Part shown: piece by piece, positions 44,251 through 52,349 of the stretch
Position numbering within the stretch: position 1 is the stretch's first letter
Layout of the letters: each line of letters begins with the position of its first letter
Assembly: GCA_934541105.1 (NCBI GenBank)
Contig: CAKTDA010000002.1
Span: 496,001 to 560,000, forward strand
Reading direction: 5' to 3'
DNA: 64,000 bases
Source of the DNA: an uncultured Luteitalea sp.
GTDB taxonomy: Bacteria; Acidobacteriota; Vicinamibacteria; Vicinamibacterales; Vicinamibacteraceae
Made by a program: the position numbers and the translations under genes
The notes under the pieces: model-generated
What the model was told of the DNA's origin: nothing
The model's database searches: none
What the model saw: only the letters and a program-made list of their open reading frames with translations

Positions 44251-46719
44251 ATGCCCGGCAACCCGGTCCAGGACGATCTCCTTCGCAGGCTCGCGGAGGC
44301 CGGCAAGGACGGCGAACCGTTCGCCACGCTCGTGGCGTACGCCTGCGACGGCGAGGACGCGCTCGCCGCAGCGGTAGGTGGAGAGGCGCCCGCCGTCGAG
44401 CGTCCGGCTGCCGCAGCCGCCGCGACAGCCGACCCCGCCGTCATGCCGCGCGCCTACCTGAAGCACATCAAGGTGCGGGCATTTCGCGGCATCGGGCCGG
44501 AACGGATCCTCGATGTGCCCGAAGGCCGCGGGCTGACGATCGTGACCGGCCGCAACGGATGCGGCAAGAGCAGCTTCGCGGAGGCCGTGGAGTTGCTGTT
44601 CACCGACAAGTGCTCGCGCTTCACGACGGCAATCGCCGCAGACGGCTGGCGCAACCACCACGTGAGCGACAACCCGTTCATCGCCGCCGAGGTGCTCGTC
44701 GAGCAGGTGGGCACGGTGACGTTCTCGCGCCGCTGGGGCAACGGCGCCGCCCTCGCCGATGGCGAGACGGTCGTGAAGGGCAGCGACGCAACCGTCCCGC
44801 TCGCAGGAACACCGTGGCTCGATGCGTCGCGCGACTACAGGCCGTTTCTCGCCTATTCGCAGCTCGGCGACATGCTCGACGGCAAGTCCGCCCTCTACGA
44901 CGCCCTGATGACCGGCCTCGGCCTCGAACGGTATGCCGACGTTCGTCGTCGCCTGATGGATGCCGCCCGCGCGATCGACAAGGCGCTCGACGAGGTCAAG
45001 GGCGATGCCGCGCGCGTGGCAAGTGCGGCGCTCGAGGCGACGGCCGCCGCAGACGACCCCCGGCTCGCCCAGGTCTCGGAGTTGCTCAGCGCGAAGACGA
45101 GGGACTTCGCCGCAATCGAAGCGCTGATCGCCGACGACGTCGAAGACGACGGGCAAAGCCAGATTCTCCGGCAACTCGCCACGCTGCGTGCACCGGATGC
45201 AGGCGATGCCTCAGGCGCCGTGGCCGGGCTGCGCGACGCCACGGAGCGCGCGAGGCAGGTCGGTGCGCGATCCGCAGGACGCGCCCGACAGGTTGCCGAT
45301 CTCCTCGAGAAGGCCCTGGCTGTGACGGCGGCCGTCGATGGCACGGCGTGTCCCGTGTGCGGCACCGACGCCGTGATCGACGCGGCGTGGCGCACGCGCA
45401 CTGGCGAGGCCGTCAGCCGCCTGCGTACGGAAGCGGCCGAGGCCGACGAGGCGCAGCGTGCCGTGGATCTCGCGCGGACGCGCGTGATGCAGCTGTGCGC
45501 GCCGGGACCCGCGGTTCTCGCGCATGCCGCACGACTGGGCATCGACGTCGCCGACGTGCAGGCGCGCTGGGCGGCCCTCACGGCCGCGCCGGCCAGTCCT
45601 GCCGACACCGAGGCGCTCGCCCGGCACGTGGAGCAGCACCTCCCGGACCTCGCGATTGCGGTGTCGTCGGCCGTCGAACGCGCGAAGGAGGCGCTCACGC
45701 GGCGCGAGGACGTCTGGCGTCCGGTGGCCATGGCGCTGGCGGCCTGGCTGCCGGCTGCCCGCAGGGCGGAGGCCGGCCGCGAGGCCAAGCGGCATCTCCG
45801 CAAGGCCGAGGACTGGCTGAAGGACGTGATCGACGACATCCGTCGCGAGCGTTTCGAGCCCATCGCCACGAAGGCGACACGCTACTGGTCCACGCTGCGG
45901 CTCCAGAGCAGCGTCGAGTTGCGCGACGTGCAGATGGTCGGCAGCGGTCCGCGCCGTGGCGTGCAGCTCGACGTCAGCCTCGAAGGCACCGATACGTCGG
46001 CCCTCAGCGTGATGAGCCAGGGCGAGTTGAACAGCCTCGCGCTCAGCCTCTTCCTCCCGCGCGCGACGATGCACGAAAGCCCGTTCGGGTTCGTCATCAT
46101 CGACGACCCGGTGCAGGCACTCGATCCGGCCAAGGTCGAAGGCCTCGCTCGCGTGCTCGGCGAGGCCGCGACGACGCACCAGGTCGTCGTCTTCACGCAC
46201 GACGACCGCCTGCCGGAATCGGTGCGGCGCCTCGAGATCAAGGCGACATTCGTGGACATCACGCGCAAGGATCGTTCGCAGGTCGAGATCCGCCGCGTGA
46301 AGGGCCCCGTGGCCATCCTGCTGGACGATGCGGCGGCCATTGCGAAGACCGAGGCGATGCCGGACGAGATCAAGCTCCGACTCGTGCCGAACTTCTGCCG
46401 GTCGGCGCTCGAGGCCGCGTGCCACGAGGTCGTGCGCGCACGACGCCTGCAGCGTGGCCACCTGCACGCCGACGTCGAGGAGCTGCTCGTGCGCGCCGGC
46501 CGGCTGCGCAACCTGATGGCCCTGGCGCTCTTCGACGACGAGGCACGCGCGGGTGAAGTCGAGAAGCGGCTGGCGTCGGAGCGGAAGACCTCGCACAAGC
46601 AGGCGTTCCGCTGTTGTCTCGAAGGGGCGCACGGCAGCTTCACCGGCGAGCCGCTCGAGCTCGTGGCCGACACGCAGGCCCTCGTGGACTTCGTGCGGGC
46701 AAAGGGTGGCAAGCCGTGA
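44251..46719 (+). CDS. Rad50/SMC-like ATPase with zinc hook, in Lon-protease operon
   Basis: An 822-residue ABC-class ATPase. Walker A is GRNGCGKSS (100-108), the signature SQGELNSLALSLF (about 589-601) and Walker B FVIIDDPVQALDP (Asp618, Asp619). Between them lies a coiled-coil-like region with a CPVCG zinc hook (Cys367/Cys370), as in Rad50, but shorter than in SbcC. The N-terminal ~65 residues are low-complexity Ala-rich; the C-terminal ~170 residues (about 650-822) are an extra helical domain with LVPNFCRSALEAACHEVVRARRLQRGHLHADVEEL. No nuclease domain or adjacent nuclease is apparent, so it differs from an SbcCD pair. Probably senses or binds DNA ends and controls the Lon-like protease (inference). 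GTG start of the next gene overlaps its stop. Confidence 0.87.
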   Translation: MPGNPVQDDLLRRLAEAGKDGEPFATLVAYACDGEDALAAAVGGEAPAVERPAAAAAATADPAVMPRAYLKHIKVRAFRGIGPERILDVPEGRGLTIVTGRNGCGKSSFAEAVELLFTDKCSRFTTAIAADGWRNHHVSDNPFIAAEVLVEQVGTVTFSRRWGNGAALADGETVVKGSDATVPLAGTPWLDASRDYRPFLAYSQLGDMLDGKSALYDALMTGLGLERYADVRRRLMDAARAIDKALDEVKGDAARVASAALEATAAADDPRLAQVSELLSAKTRDFAAIEALIADDVEDDGQSQILRQLATLRAPDAGDASGAVAGLRDATERARQVGARSAGRARQVADLLEKALAVTAAVDGTACPVCGTDAVIDAAWRTRTGEAVSRLRTEAAEADEAQRAVDLARTRVMQLCAPGPAVLAHAARLGIDVADVQARWAALTAAPASPADTEALARHVEQHLPDLAIAVSSAVERAKEALTRREDVWRPVAMALAAWLPAARRAEAGREAKRHLRKAEDWLKDVIDDIRRERFEPIATKATRYWSTLRLQSSVELRDVQMVGSGPRRGVQLDVSLEGTDTSALSVMSQGELNSLALSLFLPRATMHESPFGFVIIDDPVQALDPAKVEGLARVLGEAATTHQVVVFTHDDRLPESVRRLEIKATFVDITRKDRSQVEIRRVKGPVAILLDDAAAIAKTEAMPDEIKLRLVPNFCRSALEAACHEVVRARRLQRGHLHADVEELLVRAGRLRNLMALALFDDEARAGEVEKRLASERKTSHKQAFRCCLEGAHGSFTGEPLELVADTQALVDFVRAKGGKP

Positions 46720-47111
46720 GCCGCAAGCGCGGGCCTGACGCATCGGCGTTGTTCGCCCAGTGCCGGACGCTGCTCGACCGCGACGACTGGGCCACCTCGT
46801 TCTGGTGGGGCCGCGCGGCGGCAGTCCTCGGGCGCCAGGCGGTGGAGTCGTCTCTCCAGGAGTTCTGGACGCGCCATTCGCCCGAGATGACCGCATCGAC
46901 CGCCCGCGGGCAGTTCCTCGCCGTCCGGTTGTTCCTCGACGAGCGCGTCGCTGCCGACGGTCATGCGACGTGGTCGCTGCTGAGCCGGGCCTGTCACCAT
47001 CACCCGTACGACCTGCAGCCGTCCCGGGACGAAGTCGTCGGCTGGATCGATGCCGCGGAACGATTCCATGCGGCCCTGCAGGCTGGCGGCGATGAGTTCG
47101 ATCTCCGCTGA
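46716..47111 (+). CDS. Small helical protein, fifth gene of Lon/SMC-ATPase operon
   Basis: A 131-residue soluble protein starting at GTG 46716, within the ATPase stop (GTGA overlap). It has five or six amphipathic helices with tryptophans (DDWATSFWWGRAAAVLGRQAVESSLQEFWTRH) and several histidines near residues 88-92 (CHHHPYDL). I do not recognise a family. The stop-start coupling with the ATPase gene makes it a likely partner or small regulatory subunit of that protein. Its end overlaps the start of the DUF3293 gene by 20 bases. Confidence 0.78.
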   Translation: MSRKRGPDASALFAQCRTLLDRDDWATSFWWGRAAAVLGRQAVESSLQEFWTRHSPEMTASTARGQFLAVRLFLDERVAADGHATWSLLSRACHHHPYDLQPSRDEVVGWIDAAERFHAALQAGGDEFDLR

Positions 47112-47529
47112 ACTGATTGCCGCGTATCGACGCACCGAGTACCGCGTCGCCGATGGGAGCTACGCGTTCGTGCTGCGGATCGACGAGTCCTCGGACTCGC
47201 TCCGGACGTGCCACGCGGCGTTCGGCGTCGAGTGCTCCGCGTTCGTCACCGCATGGAACCCGCGCAGCGAGCCGACGCCGCTCGACGCCAACGAGGCCGC
47301 GATGGCCCGGCTCGAAGCGGAGATCGAATCGCGCGGACTGTTCGCGTTGCGCGGTGTGGGAGTGGACCCGGCGGGAGACTGGCCGGGAGAGCCGAGCCTG
47401 CTCGTGCTCGGCCTCGATGCGGAGCCGGCCTGCGCACTGGCGCGCACCTTCGACCAACACGCCATCGTCTGCGCATCGGAAGATGCCACGCCACGGCTCG
47501 TGGTGGTGGCTCCCGTGTCAGGTCGCTGA
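47092..47529 (+). CDS. DUF3293 family protein
   Basis: A 145-residue protein starting at ATG 47092, overlapping the small protein upstream by 20 bases. The pattern ELIAAYRRTEYRV, FVTAWNPRSEPTPLDANEAAMARLEAEIESRG and WPGEPSLLVLGLDAEPACALARTFDQHAIV is characteristic of DUF3293, a widespread domain of unknown function. Whether it belongs to the upstream operon's system is unclear: DUF3293 proteins are common elsewhere. It ends convergently with the vapC-like gene, overlapping it by 12 bases. Confidence 0.85.
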   Translation: MSSISAELIAAYRRTEYRVADGSYAFVLRIDESSDSLRTCHAAFGVECSAFVTAWNPRSEPTPLDANEAAMARLEAEIESRGLFALRGVGVDPAGDWPGEPSLLVLGLDAEPACALARTFDQHAIVCASEDATPRLVVVAPVSGR

Positions 47530-47901
47530 ATTGACGAGGCCTTCGTCCGCGAACCGCGCGAAGCCGTGATCGGCCGTGGCAATCGGCGCCTTTGCGTCGA
47601 TCGCGACGGCCGCAATGAGGCAGTCGGCGAGCGTGCCGCGGCGGCGTCCGGTCCGATTGAAGAGCCGGGCCGCGAGTTCGCCGTGCCGGGCGAGGAGCGG
47701 CAGCGGCTCCTCGATGACACGCAGCACCGCGGCGCATTCGTCCCCGGTGACGGGGCCGCACAGGAACTCCGTCCAGGCGACCGTGCTCATGGCGACGGGG
47801 CGGCCGGATTCGAGCCATTGCAGCATGCGGGCCGACTCCGGCGAGCCCTCCTGGAGCGCCCGCACGAGGAAGCTCGTGTCGAGATGGACTGCGGGGAGCA
47901 T
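47518..47901 (-). CDS. vapC: PIN-domain toxin, VapC-like
   Basis: A 127-residue ribonuclease-type toxin of a type II toxin-antitoxin pair. The PIN acidic residues are visible: Asp8 (HLDTSFLVRAL), Glu45 (WTEFLCG), Asp93 (LADCLIAAVA) and Asp111 (ATADHGF). Start ATG 47901 overlaps the antitoxin stop by one base (TGATG). Such toxins cleave RNA and are held inactive by the antitoxin. It sits between the Lon/SMC-ATPase operon and the sbcCD region, on the opposite strand to the former. Confidence 0.92.
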   Translation of the reverse strand: MLPAVHLDTSFLVRALQEGSPESARMLQWLESGRPVAMSTVAWTEFLCGPVTGDECAAVLRVIEEPLPLLARHGELAARLFNRTGRRRGTLADCLIAAVAIDAKAPIATADHGFARFADEGLVNSAT

Positions 47902-48173
47902 CACGACTCCCCGTGCGGCTCGCCCCACGCGTCCCGCTCGGCGCGGATCCGATCCACCCACGCGTCGGCCTTCCCGGGCGTGAGGTTCACCGTCGCCTGC
48001 AGTTGCTTGAAAGCGGCAACCCGCTCCGACACGGCCGTCTGCTCGTCCGCCATGCGCACCGCGCGCCGTAGCACTTCCGATTTCGACACGTCCCACCGCC
48101 TTGCCAGGTTCTCGATGCGTCGCATGGTCTCCACGTCCAGTGAATAGGTCGAGCGCACCGACGTTGTTGCCAT
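47901..48173 (-). CDS. vapB: Ribbon-helix-helix antitoxin, VapB-like
   Basis: A 90-residue antitoxin starting at ATG 48173. The N-terminal SVRSTYSLDVETMRRIENLARRWDVSKSEVLRRAVRMA (residues ~5-42) is a ribbon-helix-helix DNA-binding domain; the C-terminal half is the toxin-binding region, ending WVDRIRAERDAWGEPHGES. Its stop codon overlaps the toxin start. It probably represses its own promoter through the inverted repeat overlapping its start codon (48171-48186). Confidence 0.9.
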   Translation of the reverse strand: MATTSVRSTYSLDVETMRRIENLARRWDVSKSEVLRRAVRMADEQTAVSERVAAFKQLQATVNLTPGKADAWVDRIRAERDAWGEPHGES

Positions 48174-48186
48174 ACCTCATTGTATG
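48171..48186. promoter_or_regulatory. Probable antitoxin autoregulation site
   Basis: Arms CATAC (48171-48175) and GTATG (48182-48186) flank 6 bases and overlap the antitoxin start codon. Short palindromes at this place are typical of RHH antitoxin operators. Confidence 0.45.
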
Positions 48187-48339
48187 ACCACCAGCACCCC
48201 GCGCGCAAGACGGCGTCGGCCATCGCATAGACGGGGCCGTCGAAGAGCACCCCAGAACCCACAGCAGCGAGCGCGGGCACTCTGGGGCGAGCGCAATTTC
48301 TGCGTGTTGGGGGGGCGGCCGATGTTGCAGATGCTGCGG

Positions 48340-49248
48340 CTATCTGGGTGCTGCGCCCTTCACGACGGGGGCGTCCGACGCGCTCCACTGCTGGAACGAC
48401 CCGTCGTAGACCTTGACGTCGTAGCCCAGCATGCGCGCGACGATGTACGGCACCGTGGCCTGGACGCCGGAGTGGCAGTACGTGACGACCGAGGCGTCCT
48501 TCGTGACACCGGCCTCGGCAAGCAGCGCCGTGAGTTCGGACTCCGGCTTCAGGGTGCCGTCTTCGCGGAACAGGTTCGCGAAAGGCAGGCTCACTGCACC
48601 CGGGATGTGCCCCGGACGCTTCAGCTCGCCCTTGCGGTCGTCGTCTCCGGTGTAGGACGCGGTGGGCCTCGCGTCGAGCAGTCGGGTGCTGTCCGCGTGC
48701 TTGCGCAGCCATGCGAGATCGACGAGGGCCTCCTCACGCGGCCGGACGGTCAGTGATGCGCCCGCCGGAGCCGGCGGGGTGTCGGCCGTGACCTCGTGGC
48801 CTGCCCTGACCCATGCCGGCAAGCCGCCGTCGAGCACCGACGTGCGGCCGCCGAGGCCGGCGTAGTCGAGCGTGAACGCGATACGCGCGACGCTCGCGAT
48901 CTGCGAGGGCTCGGGCTTCGCGAAGTAGACGACCACTCGCGACGCGTCACCGATGCCGAGCGCCTCGAGCTTCGTCTCGAGCTCGGGTGGCGCGGGCATC
49001 TCGTTCTGGACGCCGCCTGCCCCGGAGGTCGTGACCATCGCGAGGGTCACGTGCCGCGCGCCTCGGATGTGCGCGGCCGCATAGTCGTCCTTGTCGCCGA
49101 CATGGAGCAACACGAGGTTCGGGTCACCCGCTGCGGCGGCAAGATCAGCGGGGGCGATGAACGACGGCGCATCGGCCGGCGACTGTGCGCCGACGACTGC
49201 GGAGGCGGCGACGAGCGCGATGGCAACGAAGCTGGCAAGGCGGGTCAT
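48340..49248 (-). CDS. Exported two-domain rhodanese (thiosulfate/mercaptopyruvate sulfurtransferase-like)
   Basis: A 302-residue protein with a signal peptide (FVAIALVAASAVVGAQ) and two rhodanese domains. The first (about 28-150) has lost the active-site cysteine; VVVYFAKPEP stands where the loop would be. The second (about 170-290) has Cys258 in VVTYCHSGVQAT, the six-residue active-site loop. Other features are LLDARPTASYTG and GHIPGAVSLPF. It transfers sulfur from a donor such as thiosulfate or mercaptopyruvate to an acceptor in the periplasm. Start ATG 49248 (MTRLASF). It is next to the sbcC stop with a 32-base gap but functionally unrelated as far as seen. Confidence 0.9.
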   Translation of the reverse strand: MTRLASFVAIALVAASAVVGAQSPADAPSFIAPADLAAAAGDPNLVLLHVGDKDDYAAAHIRGARHVTLAMVTTSGAGGVQNEMPAPPELETKLEALGIGDASRVVVYFAKPEPSQIASVARIAFTLDYAGLGGRTSVLDGGLPAWVRAGHEVTADTPPAPAGASLTVRPREEALVDLAWLRKHADSTRLLDARPTASYTGDDDRKGELKRPGHIPGAVSLPFANLFREDGTLKPESELTALLAEAGVTKDASVVTYCHSGVQATVPYIVARMLGYDVKVYDGSFQQWSASDAPVVKGAAPR

Positions 49249-49280
49249 GCGCCATCGTAGCGCGTCCCCGCATCGTCGAC

Positions 49281-52200
49281 TTACGCGGCCCGTACCGACC
49301 AGCGGGACCCGTCGGCGTGCTTGTCCACGATGATGCAGGCGGGCATGCGGTCGGTGAGTTCGCGGATGTGCGTGATGATGCCGACCATGCGGCCGGTAAG
49401 CTGCAGCGACTCGATCGCGCTCGCCACGGCGTCCTGCGCGGCGGCGTCGAGGCTGCCGAAGCCCTCGTCGATGAAGAGGCTGTCGAGGCGCACCGCTCCC
49501 GCGGCCTGCTGCACCTGCTCGCTCAACTCCAGCGCGAGCGCCAGCGAGGCGAGGAACGTCTCGCCGCCGCTCAGCGTGTCGGCCGTGCGACGCTCCCGCG
49601 CGTTGTCGTGATCGACGACGTAGAACTCGTTGTCCAGCCACTCGAGCGTGTAGCGCCCGGTCAGCTCCATGAGCCGTGACGAGGCCCCGCGCACGATCCG
49701 CTCGAAGACCTCCGTCAGGAGCCAGTCCTGGAAGGCGTTCGCCTGCAGGTCGGCGGCAAGCACCGCGTAGGTCTCCTGCTCGGCACGCGCGCTCGCAAGC
49801 TGCGCGCGCAGGGCATCCGCGGCGTCGAGCCGCTGACGGAGCGACGAGAGCTGCTCGTCGAGCGCACCGAGCCGGTGCAGGGCCGCCGACACGGCGTCGG
49901 CTGCCGCGGACTCGGCCGCTCCCGCATCGGCGAGCTCATCGTCGGTGGCGGGCGACGGCCCCACGCGCTGCTCGAGCTCCGCGACGCGAGCCGTGCAGAC
50001 GCCGTGCTGCTGCATCCAGCGATCGCACTCGTCGCGCAGGTGCGCCGCGTCGCCGACGGGAAGCATCGCGGCGCGGGCTTCTGGTGCACTGTCGAAGCCC
50101 GATGCGGCAAGCGCCGCGGTCACGATCGACGCCGACCGATCGCGGGCATCACCGGCCTCACGACCTGCCCGCTCGGCCTGCCGCAGCGAGGCTTCGGCTG
50201 CGGCACTCGACACCTGACGGCGACCGAGCAGGCTCGCGGCGTCGGCGCGCGTCGTCTCGAGCAGCTGCACGCGCGTGGCGAGGTCGTGCAACTCGGCTCG
50301 CGGGTCGGCGGCCTGCGTCACCCGAGCGATGTCGGTCCGTACCTCGGCGAGCTCCGTCCGGCGAGCCGTCAGTTGATCGTCGAGCGTCGCGACCTCGCGG
50401 GCGCAGGCGTCGCGCTTCTCGCAAGCGAGAGCCAGCAGGCCCTGGGCGGCAATCGCGGTCTCGCGCGCGACCTGGCAGGCCCGGGCCGCCGTCTCGCGTT
50501 CGGCCATCGTCGCGCGCAGCGCTTCGAGCCGTTCGAGCAGCCAGTGCTCGGGCATCCGCCCGGCCGACGCCGGCAGGAACGGCACGAGCGCACGCTGGAG
50601 GTGCTGCTCGGACGCCAGCATGCGGTCGCGAAGGCCTGCGCGATCGTGCTCGGCGCGGGCGAGGTCGGCCTGCGCGCCCTCCTCGGCCGCAGCTGCGCGA
50701 GCGGCCGCCTGCTGCGCCTGCTGCACGACAATCTCGCCCTGCCGCACGGCCTCCGCGGTCTCGTCCACGGCTGCATCGGCCTCGACGAGCCCGGGGGGCT
50801 CGACAACGGCCGGCACGACGGTCACTGCCTGTTCGCACACCGGGCATCCGACGCCCGGGTGCAGGTGCGCGCGCAGCGTCATCGCGCGGTGGGCATCCCG
50901 CGCCACACGCTGGTGATGCCAGGCCTCGTCGCGCTCGCGAATCGCGCGGTCGAGCGACGCCCGCGCCCCTGCGAGCGCTTCAGCCTCTGCGGAACTGATG
51001 CGCCGCAAGTCGAGCAGCGCCGCGGCGGCTTCCTGGACACGGGCCGTGACTGCAGGCCCGGCGAGGCGATCCCGGCGGAGTTCGGCGGCGCGGTCGCGTT
51101 CGCCTTCGCACGCCGCCCACTCGCGCTGATCGATTGGCAACTGCGCGAGCCGCCGCTCGGCATCGGCGCTCCGTTCCTGTGCCTCCCCCAGGTCGCGCGT
51201 GCGCACGCTGACGGCATCCTGCTGCGCCTGCAGATCGGCGCGTGCGAGCCGCACGGCCTGCTCGAGGCGTGCCTCCTCGGTGAGGCAGGCGTCCTGATGC
51301 CGCAACCGGCCGTCGAGGGCACGAAGGGCCTCCATCCGCGCCTGCAGTGCGGGCACCGCCTCCTGCGCCGAGCGGGCCGCCGTCACTGCGGCTTCGGCCT
51401 GCTCCTGCAGGCGCAAGGCATCGGCATTGTGGCCGCGCGCCGCCTCGAGCTCGCGATGCCGAATGGCGTGCAGTACCTCGTCGCGATCGAGTCGATCCAG
51501 CGCGTCGGCAAGTGCCGACGCAAGCCGCGCCCGTTCCAGTCGTTCGAGCCGCGACTCATGGGCAGGCCGATCGCGCTCGATCGTCGCCAGTTCCTCGCGC
51601 CGTCCTGCGAGGTCGCGCGCAACCGCCGCGTGCGCGGCCACCTCGTCGCGACGCCGGCGCGCGGTCTCGGCGGCGTGCTGCAGCCCGGCCATCGCCTCGT
51701 CGAGCGCCGTACGCTCCACCTCCGCACGCGTCAGCGCCTCCGGAGTCACCGCGGCATGGTCCTGCAACTGCTGCTCGATGACGCCGGACCGGACCCGTGC
51801 CGTGGCACATCGCTGCGCGGCGATCTCGCGCATGCGGTTGTAGACGGTGAGCCGAAGCAACTCCTGGAGGATGCGGCGGCGATCGGCGGCGGCGCCCTTG
51901 AGGAACCGGGCGAACTCGCCCTGCGGCAGCAGTACCGCCTGCGTGAACGCGTCGTAGTCGAGGCCGATGAGGGTCCGCACGGCGTCGTTGACGGCCGTCG
52001 TGCCCGACGCGACGGGCTCGGGCCCCTCCGCGGTGAGGCGATCGAGCTGGCACTGGCCCGTCCCGGTGCGCCGGGTCGTGCGCGCCACGACGTAGCGGCT
52101 CCCGTTCACGGCAAACGTGAGCGTCACCGTCATCCGCTCGCGGCCGTGGGAGATGAGCTCCTTCACGCCCTGCCGCCCCATGCGCGGCACCTTGCCGTAG

Positions 52201-52349
52201 AGCGCATAGGTCATCGCGTCGAGCACCGAGCTCTTGCCGGCACCCGTCGGGCCCGCGATTGCGAACAGCTCCAGCGTGCTGAAATCCAGGGCCGGCTGGT
52301 CGTCGCGAAAGCACGTGAAGCCGGAGGCTCGCAGCGAGAGTGGCCTCAC
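49281..52349 (-). CDS. sbcC: Exonuclease subunit SbcC (Rad50-like ATPase)
   Basis: A 1022-residue protein, normal SbcC size. Starts at GTG 52349, overlapping the sbcD stop (GTGA). Walker A is GPTGAGKS (33-40); long Ala/Arg/Glu/Leu-rich coiled-coil arms run either side of a zinc hook CPVC (Cys502/Cys505). The C-terminal head contains LSGGETFLASLALALELSEQV (signature) and LDSLFIDEGFGSLD (Walker B). With SbcD it forms the nuclease complex that opens hairpins and processes DNA ends. It is a second Rad50-like ATPase within 9 kb of the SMC-like gene at 44251. Confidence 0.95.
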   Translation of the reverse strand: MRPLSLRASGFTCFRDDQPALDFSTLELFAIAGPTGAGKSSVLDAMTYALYGKVPRMGRQGVKELISHGRERMTVTLTFAVNGSRYVVARTTRRTGTGQCQLDRLTAEGPEPVASGTTAVNDAVRTLIGLDYDAFTQAVLLPQGEFARFLKGAAADRRRILQELLRLTVYNRMREIAAQRCATARVRSGVIEQQLQDHAAVTPEALTRAEVERTALDEAMAGLQHAAETARRRRDEVAAHAAVARDLAGRREELATIERDRPAHESRLERLERARLASALADALDRLDRDEVLHAIRHRELEAARGHNADALRLQEQAEAAVTAARSAQEAVPALQARMEALRALDGRLRHQDACLTEEARLEQAVRLARADLQAQQDAVSVRTRDLGEAQERSADAERRLAQLPIDQREWAACEGERDRAAELRRDRLAGPAVTARVQEAAAALLDLRRISSAEAEALAGARASLDRAIRERDEAWHHQRVARDAHRAMTLRAHLHPGVGCPVCEQAVTVVPAVVEPPGLVEADAAVDETAEAVRQGEIVVQQAQQAAARAAAAEEGAQADLARAEHDRAGLRDRMLASEQHLQRALVPFLPASAGRMPEHWLLERLEALRATMAERETAARACQVARETAIAAQGLLALACEKRDACAREVATLDDQLTARRTELAEVRTDIARVTQAADPRAELHDLATRVQLLETTRADAASLLGRRQVSSAAAEASLRQAERAGREAGDARDRSASIVTAALAASGFDSAPEARAAMLPVGDAAHLRDECDRWMQQHGVCTARVAELEQRVGPSPATDDELADAGAAESAAADAVSAALHRLGALDEQLSSLRQRLDAADALRAQLASARAEQETYAVLAADLQANAFQDWLLTEVFERIVRGASSRLMELTGRYTLEWLDNEFYVVDHDNARERRTADTLSGGETFLASLALALELSEQVQQAAGAVRLDSLFIDEGFGSLDAAAQDAVASAIESLQLTGRMVGIITHIRELTDRMPACIIVDKHADGSRWSVRAA

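Noticed and set aside
45211..47460. Minus-strand 749-codon open frame
   Set aside because: Antisense to the SMC-like ATPase and the two small genes after it; composition typical of shadow frames.
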